Numbered from the stretch's first letter, positions 44,687 through 53,722 are shown. The stretch is DNA of 64,000 nucleotides from Polynucleobacter sp. JS-JIR-5-A7 (GCF_018687935.1 NZ_CP061308.1:1482048-1546047), one strand, 5' to 3'. The notes: a model not told the origin generated them from the letters alone. A program made the numbers and translations.

Positions 44687-45358
44687 ATGTTGCCCTGCGT
44701 CGAACTCGAAACCTCCCCCAATTCAAGCGCTGCTGTTATTTGGCTCCATGGCCTAGGCGCTGATGGCAATGATTTTGTACCCATCATTCCAGAGTTACGG
44801 CTCGAGGGATGCCCTGGAATTCGGTTTATTTTTCCAAGTGCGCCCAGCATGCCGGTCACCGTTAACGGTGGCTATGTCATGCCAGCCTGGTACGACATCA
44901 TTGGCAGAGACCTCATGGATCAAGAAGATGCCGCAGGCATCCATCGCTCAGCTGCAGCAATTAGTGAGCTGATTGAGCGTGAGGCGAGTCGCGGCATTGC
45001 TTACGAAAATATTGTTCTAGCGGGTTTCTCACAAGGCTGTGCAATGGCTCTGCATATTGGCCTGCGCTTTCCGCATCGTTTAGCAGGCATCATCGCTCTT
45101 TCTGGATATTTGCCTTTAGCGATATCGCTCCATACTGAAAAACAAGCAGCTAACCAAAAGACACCCATTTTTATGGCGCATGGTTTATATGACGCAGTAG
45201 TGATTCCTGAAAGAGCCGAAGCATCCTATGCCATGTTAGAAAAAATGGGCCATCAAGTCAGCTGGAATGAATATCCAATGGAGCACTCAGTCAATCACGA
45301 AGAACTCATGGATATTTCGCGATTCTTACAAAGCGTCTTAATTAAAGCTGAGAGCTAG
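44687..45358 (+). CDS. Carboxylesterase/phospholipase-type alpha/beta hydrolase
   Basis: 223 aa from the ATG at 44687; a TTG at 44678 is less likely. IWLHGLGADGNDF, nucleophile elbow GFSQGCAM, Asp in HGLYDAVV and a late His in MEHSVNHEE match the bacterial serine esterase (YpfH/Est) family. Convergent with the TauE/SafE gene, stops overlapping by 4 bases. Confidence 0.85.
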   Translation: MLPCVELETSPNSSAAVIWLHGLGADGNDFVPIIPELRLEGCPGIRFIFPSAPSMPVTVNGGYVMPAWYDIIGRDLMDQEDAAGIHRSAAAISELIEREASRGIAYENIVLAGFSQGCAMALHIGLRFPHRLAGIIALSGYLPLAISLHTEKQAANQKTPIFMAHGLYDAVVIPERAEASYAMLEKMGHQVSWNEYPMEHSVNHEELMDISRFLQSVLIKAES

Positions 45359-46140
45359 ATGAGCCCATCAATCAATAATTTAACTCCAGCCACTAGCAAG
45401 AAAAATCGCACGATACGGTAGTACCACCGAACAGGAATATGTTTTGCCAGGTAAAAGCCAAAATACACACCAACAGGTACGCAGGGAAAAATTAAAACCG
45501 AAGTAGTCAAATAATCTAATTTGATTAAATCCAAATAGGCATATGGGCCTAACTTCGCAAAATTCATGCAAGCGAAAAAAATTCCCAAAGTAGATGTATA
45601 GACTATTGGCGACAGTTTCTCTCTCAACATATAAGCGGTAATGGGAGGCCCTCCGTTATGGGCAACAAAGGAAGTCACCCCTGAAAGTAAGCCCATTACC
45701 ATCCCGACCCAAGGCGATAACTTCGCTTCTTTTGCATCCAAATAACTCATGACTAAATCTTGGAGCAAATAAAGCAAAATAAAAATACCAATACACAGTG
45801 TTAACACTTTAGGTTCAATCACTGTGAAAAAGACCATTCCAACCAGAATCCCACAGACAGCAGGTGGCAATACGAGGGTCAAAATTTTCCAATTGGCATT
45901 ACGCAGAAAACGTCTTAACCCGACCAAATCAATTGCAATCAGTAGAGGCAACAAAATAGCTAATGCTTCAGCAACACTCACCTGACTCGCTAACAAAGGT
46001 AACGAGAGGGTTCCTAAGCCAGCACCAAAACCGCTCTTAGAGATACCCACCAGCAATACACTAATAATGGCGACAATAAAAAACGTCAATGTATGCGCAT
46101 GAAAAGCTTGGGTTAATGGGGCTAATAATGAATCAGGCAT
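45355..46140 (-). CDS. TauE/SafE family membrane transporter
   Basis: 261 aa with about eight hydrophobic segments and the family block SVLLVGISKSGFGAGLGTL near the N terminus plus GVTSFVAHNGGPPI mid-protein. The family exports sulfite, sulfoacetate or related anions; the substrate here is unknown. Followed at 46169 by an Nramp-like gene on the same strand. Confidence 0.85.
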   Translation of the reverse strand: MPDSLLAPLTQAFHAHTLTFFIVAIISVLLVGISKSGFGAGLGTLSLPLLASQVSVAEALAILLPLLIAIDLVGLRRFLRNANWKILTLVLPPAVCGILVGMVFFTVIEPKVLTLCIGIFILLYLLQDLVMSYLDAKEAKLSPWVGMVMGLLSGVTSFVAHNGGPPITAYMLREKLSPIVYTSTLGIFFACMNFAKLGPYAYLDLIKLDYLTTSVLIFPCVPVGVYFGFYLAKHIPVRWYYRIVRFFLLVAGVKLLIDGLI

Positions 46141-46168
46141 CTATCCATCTTACCAAGATGACATTACC

Positions 46169-47455
46169 TTAAGCTACAAACATATAGACCGCGGCTATTG
46201 CCATAAACAGTGTTGCAAGCCAACCCAGTATTTTCAGAGGCAATGAAGCTACATGCGAGCCCATCACAGATGACCTACTTGAGAGAATCATGATCGCCAC
46301 CATTAAGGGAACTGCAACTACACCATTGAGCACCGCACTCCAGAACAGCGCTTTCATTGGGCTAATGGGAGAATACTGAATTGCTAAGGCGCCAAGGACA
46401 CTGAAAGTGATAATTAAATAAAACTTGCCAGCCTGCCGTGCACTATCTTCAAGACTAGAGCGCCAACCAAAGACTTCGGATAAGGCATATGCTGCCGAAC
46501 CTGCTAAGACTGGAACGCCCATTAAGCCTACACCCAGAATACCTAGGGCGAACAAGAGAAAAGCAAATTCTCCTGCTAGCGGTCTTAAGGCAGATGCAGC
46601 CTCTGCAGCAGTATTGATATCGTGAATTCCAGAAGCATGCAAAGTTACTGCGGTAGCCAAAATAATGCAATACGCTGCTATATTGGAATACAGCATGCCA
46701 CTCCAAGTATCCCAAGAAATTCTACGTAACTCAGAGTGAATTTCCCGCTCTCCCGCTTCGCCAACATCTTTCAGCAAACTGAACTCATGACGCAAATTCA
46801 TATCTTCCACTTCTTGAGAAGCTTGCCAGAAAAATAAATAAGGGCTGATCGTTGTACCAAAGACACCCACTACTACTGCTGCTGAATCTGCATTCAAAGT
46901 AACCTGGGGAAAGAAAGTACTCCAAACGACCTCTGTCCAAGGAACATGAACGGTGAATAAAACAGCGCCATAGGCCAGCAATGAGAGTGATAACCACTTT
47001 AAAAAAAATACGTAATGCCGATAAGGAATCAATATTTGCAATGTCAGGGTAAGCAGAACAAAAAAGCCCGTCATGATATGCCAATTAATTCCTGTAACCA
47101 GTTGCGCAACCTCGCCCATTGCTGCAATATCAGCGGCAATATTGAGAATGTTCGCAATCAATAAAATACTGACTAATAGGATCAACACCAGCGGAGGAAA
47201 AGCTAACTTCATATTGGCAGAGAGACCTCTGCCTGTTACCCTACCAATACGCGCGCACAATACCTGAATAGTAGACATCAATGGATAAGCAAAAGGCATT
47301 GTCCACAACATATTGAAACCAAATTGCGCACCGGCCTGAGAGTAAGTCACGATTCCACTTGGATCATCATCTGCGACACCTGTAACTAAGCCAGGTCCCA
47401 CTCTAGATAAAGGATGCTGTTTAATACGCACCCAAATGGCAGAGAGACTGATCAT
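46169..47455 (-). CDS. Nramp-related divalent metal transporter with an altered metal-site motif
   Basis: 428 aa, about 11 membrane helices. The first-helix motif reads DDDPSGIVTYSQ where classical Nramp Mn/Fe transporters have DPGN, and the helix-6 region is FGTTISPYLFFWQASQE. The changed site suggests a different ion preference, as in Nramp-related Mg transporters; that is inference. 28 bases separate it from the TauE gene. Confidence 0.8.
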   Translation of the reverse strand: MISLSAIWVRIKQHPLSRVGPGLVTGVADDDPSGIVTYSQAGAQFGFNMLWTMPFAYPLMSTIQVLCARIGRVTGRGLSANMKLAFPPLVLILLVSILLIANILNIAADIAAMGEVAQLVTGINWHIMTGFFVLLTLTLQILIPYRHYVFFLKWLSLSLLAYGAVLFTVHVPWTEVVWSTFFPQVTLNADSAAVVVGVFGTTISPYLFFWQASQEVEDMNLRHEFSLLKDVGEAGEREIHSELRRISWDTWSGMLYSNIAAYCIILATAVTLHASGIHDINTAAEAASALRPLAGEFAFLLFALGILGVGLMGVPVLAGSAAYALSEVFGWRSSLEDSARQAGKFYLIITFSVLGALAIQYSPISPMKALFWSAVLNGVVAVPLMVAIMILSSRSSVMGSHVASLPLKILGWLATLFMAIAAVYMFVA

Positions 47456-47504
47456 ATTTGCAAATAGCTCTTAATCATCACCTTAGTGTAGTGCGTATAG
47501 AGAT

Positions 47505-47533
47505 TTAAAAAGAAAAAGGGCTCTGCTGAGCCC
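47505..47533 (-). terminator. Terminator after the TRAP receptor gene
   Basis: GGGCTC-TGCT-GAGCCC (47518-47533); on the minus strand it is followed by TTTTTCTTTTTAAA. It lies 25 bases past the stop of the gene at 47558. Confidence 0.8.
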
Positions 47534-47557
47534 TTGATCGGAGAGCGCGGTGAATAC

Positions 47558-48646
47558 TTACAGCTTTTTATTGAAGCTATATTGAGCAAAAGCCTGCTCT
47601 GCAACCCCAAACCACTGGGCTTCCATGTTTCTAAAAACGCGATAGTCATCAAAGATCTTTTTAAACTGAGGATTCTTAGTAGACTCTTCTGCATAAGTTT
47701 CCTGACTGGCTTTAAAGCAAGCATCCATGATGGAAGTGTTGAACTTGCGTAAAACAGCGCCATTTTGAATGAGACGCTGCAAAGCAGGTGGATTGAGTGC
47801 ATCGTATTTTGCGCACATATCAGTATGAGCTTCATAACAAGCCGCTTCCCATGCGGCTTGATAAGAAGGTGGCAGTGCATCCCATTGTTTCTTATTGACT
47901 AAGAAGGAGAGTCCAGCAGCGCCCTCCCAAAATGCAGGGTAATAGTAGTTTTTGGCAACTTTTGCTAAGCCCAACTTTTCATCATCGTAGGGACCAACAA
48001 ATTCGGCCGCATCGATCGTACCTTTTTCTAATGCAGAGTAAATTTCACCAGCAGGCAATTGTTGTGGCACTACGCCTAATTTGGCGAGTACTTGGCCAGC
48101 AAAGCCAGCAATGCGGAATTTCAAACCCTTTAAATCTTCTGGTGATTTAATTTCTTTGCGGAACCAGCCACCCATTTGGGTTCCAGTTTGACCGCCAAGA
48201 AAGTTGACGATGTTGTAACTTGCATAAAGCTCACGCATTAACTTCATACCATTACCATGAAGCATCCATGCAGATTGCTGACGCGCAGTCATACCAAATG
48301 GTGCTGCAGTATCAAAGATGAAAGCGCTATTTTTCCCTAAGTAGTAATAGCTAGCGGTATGTCCACACTCAACCGTACCATTTTGAACAGCATCCAATAC
48401 CTGCAATGCCGGAACCACTTCACCCGCAGCAAATACTTTGACGTTGAACTTACCATCAGTAGCTTTACGCAATGAATTTGCAAAAACTTCAGGGGTGCCA
48501 AAAAGCGTATCTAAAGATTTAGGAAAGCTAGAAACCAAGCGCCAGTTGAGCGTAGGTAAGTTTTGCGCAAGCGCTGGTGCACTCAGGGCAGCTACTCCAG
48601 CACCTACAGTTGCCTTCTTCAGAAATGAACGTCTTTGCATCACCAT
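47558..48646 (-). CDS. TRAP transporter solute receptor, DctP family, Tat-exported
   Basis: 362 aa. N-terminal RRSFLKKATVGAG is a twin-arginine signal ending ALSAPALA. The mature part has DctP blocks: VEVGHTASYYYLGKN-like VECGHTASYYYL, KGLKFRIAGFAGQVL with the carboxylate-binding Arg, and GTIDAAEFVGPYDD. Binds a carboxylate; no dctQ or dctM lies nearby, so it is an orphan receptor in this window. Confidence 0.88.
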   Translation of the reverse strand: MVMQRRSFLKKATVGAGVAALSAPALAQNLPTLNWRLVSSFPKSLDTLFGTPEVFANSLRKATDGKFNVKVFAAGEVVPALQVLDAVQNGTVECGHTASYYYLGKNSAFIFDTAAPFGMTARQQSAWMLHGNGMKLMRELYASYNIVNFLGGQTGTQMGGWFRKEIKSPEDLKGLKFRIAGFAGQVLAKLGVVPQQLPAGEIYSALEKGTIDAAEFVGPYDDEKLGLAKVAKNYYYPAFWEGAAGLSFLVNKKQWDALPPSYQAAWEAACYEAHTDMCAKYDALNPPALQRLIQNGAVLRKFNTSIMDACFKASQETYAEESTKNPQFKKIFDDYRVFRNMEAQWFGVAEQAFAQYSFNKKL

Positions 48647-48705
48647 CTCCCTCTAGTATTAGTAGATATGTATACAGATTCTGTCATTGAATTCTATAGC
48701 GAGGT

Positions 48706-50052
48706 TTATTTTCCGCCAACTGTCATAGAACCGAGCAGAATCGAGCCAGTTTCTTTGGTACCCCGAATTAAGGAATCACTTCCAATCAACTCAATATCTA
48801 AGAGCATATCGCGTAAATTACCTGCAATCGTTACCTCTTCCACTGGATATTGAATCTCACCATTCTCAACCCAATAACCAAATGCGCCACGTGAGTAATC
48901 TCCCGTTACATAATTCACGCCCTGCCCCATCAACTCAGTTACCAATAAACCAGTACCCATTTCTTTTAATAAAGCAGGTAGACCGCCTTTAGGTGTTTTC
49001 TTGCTTTGCAGAGTCAAGTGGTGTGAGCCGCCTGCATTACCAGTAGTTTTCATTCCCAATTTACGCCCTGAATAGGTCGACAGAAAATAACCCTGCAAAA
49101 CACCTTTATCAACTACAGTACGCGCGTTGGTCTTTACGCCCTCTTCATCGAATGGTGCGCTACCGGACATGGCTTTGAGATGGGGATTCTCAAACAGACT
49201 GACGTGCTTAGGCAATACCTGCTTACCCAAACTATCGAGCAAAAAACTAGAGCGACGATACAGAGCACCCCCAGATACTGCCTGCACTAAACTACCTAAC
49301 AAACCCGCAGCCAAAGGAGCCTCAAAGATGACCGGGCAGCGCCGCGTAGTCAATGACCTTGCCTTTAAACGCGATAAGGCGCGCTGGGCAGCGTACTGAC
49401 CGATAGCTGCAGGATCAGCTAACTCTGTTGGTATACGCGAACTCGAATACCAATCGTCCCTTTGCATAGGAGATTTTTTCCCGCCCTCACTTGCAATCGG
49501 CGCACATGAAATATAGTGGCGTGAAAATGGATAACCCCCCATAAATCCAAGTGAGGTACCCATCATGAAATGCGCGTGATGTGCAGATACTGAGGCGCCA
49601 TCACTATTTTGAATTTGCTTGCTCACTGCAAATGCCGCGCCCTCCGCAATCCGTGCAATTTCTACAGCGCGTCCTGCATCAATATCCCAGGGGTGAAATA
49701 AATCAAGATCCAGTGGATTTTTTTCTAGTAACTCTGCTTCGGCTGGTCCAGCGCAATTGTCTTCTGCTGTGTGTTGGGCAATGTGATACGCAGCATCAAC
49801 GGTCGCCTTCAAAGACTCTTTTGAAAAGTCACTCGTACTGGCATTGCCGCGGTGGTGCCCCAAAAATACCGTCACCCCTACTTGCTTGTCCAAGCTTTGT
49901 TCAATGGTTTCGACTTCGCCTTTACGAACGGTTACCGAGAGGCCTTGACCCTCCGATACTTCGGCTACTGCATCCGAGGCGCCCCTTCTTTTGGCCTCTT
50001 TGAGCATGAAATTGATAATTTCTTGAAACTGGCTAGATGAATATGTAAACAT
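48706..50052 (-). CDS. pmbA: PmbA/TldE metalloprotease-like protein
   Basis: 448 aa, full length. Blocks such as GYFLSTYSGRKLGMKTTGNA, TGLLVTELMGQGVNYVTGDYSRG and the C-terminal FLMGSDSLIRG-like ELIGSDSLIRGTKETGSI are typical of TldE, the non-catalytic partner of TldD in unfolded-peptide processing. Divergent from the MogA-like gene by 26 bases. Confidence 0.93.
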   Translation of the reverse strand: MFTYSSSQFQEIINFMLKEAKRRGASDAVAEVSEGQGLSVTVRKGEVETIEQSLDKQVGVTVFLGHHRGNASTSDFSKESLKATVDAAYHIAQHTAEDNCAGPAEAELLEKNPLDLDLFHPWDIDAGRAVEIARIAEGAAFAVSKQIQNSDGASVSAHHAHFMMGTSLGFMGGYPFSRHYISCAPIASEGGKKSPMQRDDWYSSSRIPTELADPAAIGQYAAQRALSRLKARSLTTRRCPVIFEAPLAAGLLGSLVQAVSGGALYRRSSFLLDSLGKQVLPKHVSLFENPHLKAMSGSAPFDEEGVKTNARTVVDKGVLQGYFLSTYSGRKLGMKTTGNAGGSHHLTLQSKKTPKGGLPALLKEMGTGLLVTELMGQGVNYVTGDYSRGAFGYWVENGEIQYPVEEVTIAGNLRDMLLDIELIGSDSLIRGTKETGSILLGSMTVGGK

Positions 50053-50078
50053 GCCCTAATAATAGCTAGAATAGAAAT

Positions 50079-50702
50079 ATGAAGCATACCGAAACCTCGA
50101 AGCGTAATACCCCAAACGAAGTCAAAATTGGTCTAATCTCGATCTCAGATAGAGCCAGTAAGGGTGTTTACCAAGATGAAGGCATTCCAACCCTGCAAAC
50201 CTGGCTGATGAAAGCCATGAGTAATCCCTGTGTTTTTCATGAACGCCTGATTGCTGATGAGTCTGAGATCATTACCGAAACCATTGTGGAGTTGGTTGAT
50301 GAGATGGGTTGTGACCTAGTCCTCACCACGGGTGGCACCGGCCCCTCTCGTCGCGATGTCACCCCAGAGGCAACCCTAGAGGCGGGAACCCGAGAAATGC
50401 CTGGATTTGGTGAGCAAATGCGTCAAATAAGCCTCAAGTTTGTACCAACGGCTATTTTGTCTAGACAGACAGCGGCCCTGCGTGAAATCGAAGGACATGC
50501 GGCTCTCGTGATTAACCTACCAGGGCAACCTAAGGCGATTGCTGAAACCCTAGAGGGCCTCAAAGATGAGAACGGCAAATCAATCGTGCCCGGAATCTTT
50601 GCTGCGGTGCCTTACTGTATCGATCTGATTGGTGGACCGTATATCGAGACCAATGAAGAAGTCATTAAAGCCTTTAGACCCAATAGCGCTATTAAAAAAT
50701 AA
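50079..50702 (+). CDS. mog: Molybdopterin adenylyltransferase (MogA/MoaB-like)
   Basis: 207 aa. GLISISDRASKGVYQDEGIP at the N terminus, DLVLTTGGTGPSRRDVTPEAT with the MPT-binding GGTG, and INLPGQPKAI are the family motifs. Adenylates molybdopterin before Mo insertion. The MogA versus MoaB choice cannot be settled from sequence by eye. Confidence 0.88.
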   Translation: MKHTETSKRNTPNEVKIGLISISDRASKGVYQDEGIPTLQTWLMKAMSNPCVFHERLIADESEIITETIVELVDEMGCDLVLTTGGTGPSRRDVTPEATLEAGTREMPGFGEQMRQISLKFVPTAILSRQTAALREIEGHAALVINLPGQPKAIAETLEGLKDENGKSIVPGIFAAVPYCIDLIGGPYIETNEEVIKAFRPNSAIKK

Positions 50703-50707
50703 ATTTC

Positions 50708-51316
50708 TTAGGGTAGCGGTACGATAAATTTATCGCGGTAATACTTCAGCTCTTCAATCGATTCTTCAATATCCGCTAAGGCAGTATGAGCCTGTTGCTT
50801 GGTGAAGCCTTTCACCAACTCTGGATGCCAACGTTTACATAACTCTTTCAGAGTGGAGACGTCGACATTTCGATAATGAAAGTAGGCTTCTAACTTGGGC
50901 ATGTACTTCGCCATAAAGCGACGATCTTGACCAATAGTATTTCCGCACATCGGAGCAATACCCGCTTTGATGTACTGCCTCAAAAAGGCAATGCATTCTG
51001 CCTCTACTGTCGCCTCATCCAGTATCGATGCCTTGACCTTATCAATCAGCCCCGAGCGCCCATGGGTACCTTTATTCCAAGCATCCATGGCATCTAAAAG
51101 TGCATCATCCTGATGCACCACCCAAACAGGTGCCGTAGCAATGGTATTGAGGTGGGCATCGGTCACAATAATGGCGATTTCTAGGATACGCTCAGTTTCT
51201 GGATCTAATCCAGACATCTCCATATCCACCCAGATTAGGTGCTCGCTGGCTGGTGCCGTCTTTGCTGCTGCAGTATTCGTTTGTTCGCTCATATCTATAA
51301 TGATTTCATAACTCAT
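50708..51316 (-). CDS. orn: Oligoribonuclease Orn
   Basis: DEDD 3'-5' exonuclease that degrades short RNA. Exo I is in WVDMEMSGLDPETERILEIA, exo II around CGNTIGQDRRFM, exo III in HTALADIEESIEELKYY. An ATG at 51292 (MSEQTN) is a plausible alternative start giving 194 aa; neither has a good ribosome site. Last recognisable core chromosome gene before the accessory region. Confidence 0.93.
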   Translation of the reverse strand: MSYEIIIDMSEQTNTAAAKTAPASEHLIWVDMEMSGLDPETERILEIAIIVTDAHLNTIATAPVWVVHQDDALLDAMDAWNKGTHGRSGLIDKVKASILDEATVEAECIAFLRQYIKAGIAPMCGNTIGQDRRFMAKYMPKLEAYFHYRNVDVSTLKELCKRWHPELVKGFTKQQAHTALADIEESIEELKYYRDKFIVPLP

Positions 51317-51362
51317 GTCAAACGGACACGAGAGGTATATTGGGTATAGGACAGTAATTTAG

Positions 51363-51395
51363 CTTCTCATGAGAAGATACCAAAAAGATACCAAA
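51363..51395. repeat. Palindrome plus tandem 11-bp repeat at the accessory-region boundary
   Basis: A perfect 14-bp palindrome CTTCTCATGAGAAG (51363-51376) runs into two perfect head-to-tail copies of AAGATACCAAA (51374-51384 and 51385-51395). It lies in the 144-bp gap after orn, where core genes give way to small unknown genes. It could be an element end or recombinase site; no tRNA is present. Confidence 0.5.
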
Positions 51396-51460
51396 TAACT
51401 GTGTTCTTTTTCGCCCGTCTATATAAAATAAGTTATTCCTGAAACAAACAAGGAATACGT

Positions 51461-51739
51461 ATGTCTATTAGCAAGGTTGAGAAAGAATACATCACTGAAT
51501 GGCTATGGGATTGGATTACAGATTCATTCGCCGAGCACCTTGATAACAAACCTCTTTTGCGAAGAATGAGTTGTTCGAGCAAATGTCTCAAGTGGATGTT
51601 GCGAAATTACGAGGCCTGTCCTCATCCCATAGGTGATTATCCCTTGGGCGAAGTAACACCATTATTTATCGAAGCATCTGAAAGAGCGGCAGAAGATTTT
51701 GATCTATGGGCTTATGGCGAGCTACCTCGCTGGTTATAG
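51461..51739 (+). CDS. Hypothetical protein, accessory region
   Basis: 92 aa, Trp-rich and acidic (EWLWDWITDSFAEHLDNK), with three Cys (SCSSKCLK and EACP). AAGGAA precedes the ATG and a TATATAAAAT box lies about 35 bases further upstream. No family recognised. Confidence 0.55.
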   Translation: MSISKVEKEYITEWLWDWITDSFAEHLDNKPLLRRMSCSSKCLKWMLRNYEACPHPIGDYPLGEVTPLFIEASERAAEDFDLWAYGELPRWL

Positions 51740-51771
51740 AATGTAGAAATTAAATTAGCCGAAAGTAAAGT

Positions 51772-52137
51772 ATGAAAAAGTTTTTATTTGCCCTAGCTCT
51801 GTTGGGCCTAGTCCAATCGGTAAATGCCAAAGTAATAACTCTTTCATGCGACTGGATTAATTTAAAAGGCGGGACTAACACCACTGATATTTCCATGGAT
51901 ACAGACTTGCAAGTTGGTAGTGCAACGACTAATGGAAAGTTGGATGGGACAGGAAAACTCTATAGCGATGGGGAAGATTACTGGTTTACCGCAAAGGATT
52001 TAATTAGCCGTCAAAAGTATCAAGTAAATAGAAATACACTTTCTATGAAACTGTCTTATATTTTAGATAGCGGTATTGCTAATAATAGCTTTCAAGGTCA
52101 GTGCAAACAAATCGTTAAAGCACAGCCAAAGATCTAA
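51772..52137 (+). CDS. Small exported hypothetical protein
   Basis: 121 aa. A clean signal peptide (MKKFLFALALLGLVQSVNA) precedes a Ser/Thr/Gly-rich mature domain with two Cys (LSCDW and GQCKQ) that could form a disulfide. No family recognised. 32 bases after the preceding gene. Confidence 0.6.
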   Translation: MKKFLFALALLGLVQSVNAKVITLSCDWINLKGGTNTTDISMDTDLQVGSATTNGKLDGTGKLYSDGEDYWFTAKDLISRQKYQVNRNTLSMKLSYILDSGIANNSFQGQCKQIVKAQPKI

Positions 52138-52142
52138 CGTAT

Positions 52143-52367
52143 ATGGCTACGAAACTTACAAAAAAAGAATTGCGTGAATACGCTATGGATCGCATGTTTG
52201 AAGTATTCGGTGGTCAAGATGACTTTGAGTCTGAATATTCAATGATGGATGAAGAACTGGCCTCTCTCAAGACGAAAGAGGCAGTGGATGAGTATGTAGA
52301 TTTACTACTCGAACAATATAAAGAACACTTTGAGGATTGGATGCCCGAGCCTAAAGCTTGGGAGTAA
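52143..52367 (+). CDS. Small acidic hypothetical protein
   Basis: 74 aa, predicted all-helical (LTKKELREYAMDRMFEVFGG, then an acidic helix EYVDLLLEQYKEHFEDW). No family recognised. Follows the exported protein by 5 bases and overlaps tail-to-tail with the 52-aa minus-strand ORF. Confidence 0.5.
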   Translation: MATKLTKKELREYAMDRMFEVFGGQDDFESEYSMMDEELASLKTKEAVDEYVDLLLEQYKEHFEDWMPEPKAWE

Positions 52368-52509
52368 CCTTCTGTTCTAGGGATTTAAAGTAATCTGAGT
52401 TGAGATAAACAATCAACGCCTCTCGAAACATCGTTTGTGGAGATTTATTATTGGCTTGATTAACTATCAACGCTTTCATAAGTTTCTTTGTGGGTAGATT
52501 CAAAATCAA
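52351..52509 (-). CDS. 52-aa ribbon-helix-helix-like protein
   Basis: TTG start at 52509 with AAAGGAG six bases upstream. The product has a short strand LILNLPTKKLMKALI followed by two helices (ANNKSPQTMFREALIVYL), the pattern of small RHH DNA-binding proteins. An 8-bp inverted repeat lies just upstream. It could be a regulator or antitoxin of the element; assignment is by pattern only. Confidence 0.45.
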   Translation of the reverse strand: MILNLPTKKLMKALIVNQANNKSPQTMFREALIVYLNSDYFKSLEQKVTPKL

Positions 52510-52545
52510 CTCAATCTCCTTTAGTAAGTGGGAATAAATAACATT

Positions 52546-52573
52546 CCTATGGACTATGTTTCAAATCCATAGG
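52546..52573. repeat. 8-bp inverted repeat upstream of the RHH-like ORF
   Basis: CCTATGGA and TCCATAGG (52546-52553 and 52566-52573) with a 12-base loop, between the RHH-like ORF and the 40-aa ORF. No T-run follows on the minus strand, so an operator or processing hairpin is more likely than a terminator. Confidence 0.4.
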
Positions 52574-52583
52574 GTGTTACATA

Positions 52584-52706
52584 TTACTGACTAGCAAATA
52601 GCTCACGCAGTGATTTGCTCACCCGCACTGAATAAGTTATTTCTTCGCCAGATTTAATACATGAGATCTCAATTGGTAGGTTTGATTTGTTCGTCAGAAC
52701 GATCAT
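52584..52706 (-). CDS. 40-aa ORF ending the large accessory operon
   Basis: ATG at 52706 overlaps the TAA of the 335-aa gene (TAATG) with GGAG just upstream. Product MIVLTNKSNLPIEISCIKSG then EEITYSVRVSKSLRELFASQ. No family recognised; the coupling and ribosome site support translation. Confidence 0.45.
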   Translation of the reverse strand: MIVLTNKSNLPIEISCIKSGEEITYSVRVSKSLRELFASQ

Positions 52707-53713
52707 TACTTACTCCAATCTTTGATTAGGGCTTTACTCATGGGCAAAACCCAACCGCTACGCTCAATGAAGGCACGGTCGTATTCTTCTTTGTTTGTAA
52801 CTAGACGTTTACGTTGCTCCATAACATCTAACTGAAGTAAGCCGGCATTGATACCAAACTTGTTTCGATCGACGCCCTTCTCACCGCGCTTACCCCGTGG
52901 CCCTTGGTCTCCCATACGGCCTTGGTTAGTAGTATCAATCATCCATACGGTTGGAGTGACACCGTAGCGCTTCTCACCAACAAACTCACCGAAGTTGTTA
53001 GTTAAATACTCATCACCAGAGAAATCGCGGTCAACAAGAATTGTTCCGTCTTGAATGTATTCAGTAATGGCTTTGAACTTATAACCACTTACCTTATCCA
53101 TTCCGATTTCAAATCGGCGTTGAATACCATCGTTGGGGCTATTAAATAACATTAGCGCCCTATCTTCTGACAACTTTACGAAAGTCACATCGCGTGGTGT
53201 AACCATTTTCTGTCTATCACGCACATCTTCTTCAAGGAAGCGGAACGGTTGGACATTCTTGGCAACACACACCTCTACGGATGGGTCTGTTACATACACA
53301 CGATAGTGTTCGGCCTTACCTAATAAATGGACATCAAAGTTCCCACATAAGTTCTTTATGTTGGCGGACTTCTTTGACTTGCGCCAAAAGAGTTCGGTTT
53401 CAAAGGATGATTTACTGATTAAACCGGTGTAGGCATTGATTGAAAGCGCGATGGCATGGTCTAACTTGGAATAAACCAAGTGGGACTTATCCATACTCTT
53501 CACAACCTCTTCGCCAAATAAGAAGTTGAGATTGGTATCGGTTGATAACTCATTGACTATCTTGGTCGCTAAGTCGCGTGGACTTGTTGAGCCTTCAAGT
53601 TTGGAGAGTTTCTCGATTACCAAGCGTCTTAGCTTCTTATTAAAGCGAAGATTTTCGGTTGCGGCGGCGGCTTTTGGGTAAAGCGCGCATAACTGACTAA
53701 TTGTCTGTGACAT
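52706..53713 (-). CDS. 335-aa protein with short collagen-like segment, unknown
   Basis: About 265 residues of mixed alpha/beta sequence, then six Gly-X-Y triplets (GRMGDQGPRGKRGEKGVD), then a C-terminal 50-residue tail. The N-terminal part begins with a helical region. No known fold recognised. It is near the end of the minus-strand accessory operon, next to a coiled-coil protein and the tail-fibre-like gene, so a structural or adsorption role is a reasonable guess. Confidence 0.6.
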   Translation of the reverse strand: MSQTISQLCALYPKAAAATENLRFNKKLRRLVIEKLSKLEGSTSPRDLATKIVNELSTDTNLNFLFGEEVVKSMDKSHLVYSKLDHAIALSINAYTGLISKSSFETELFWRKSKKSANIKNLCGNFDVHLLGKAEHYRVYVTDPSVEVCVAKNVQPFRFLEEDVRDRQKMVTPRDVTFVKLSEDRALMLFNSPNDGIQRRFEIGMDKVSGYKFKAITEYIQDGTILVDRDFSGDEYLTNNFGEFVGEKRYGVTPTVWMIDTTNQGRMGDQGPRGKRGEKGVDRNKFGINAGLLQLDVMEQRKRLVTNKEEYDRAFIERSGWVLPMSKALIKDWSK

Positions 53714-53722
53714 AGCGTCTCC

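Noticed and set aside
51317..51460. tRNA gene as an integration target at the accessory boundary
   Set aside because: No cloverleaf is visible; the region is AT-rich with a short palindrome and tandem repeats only.
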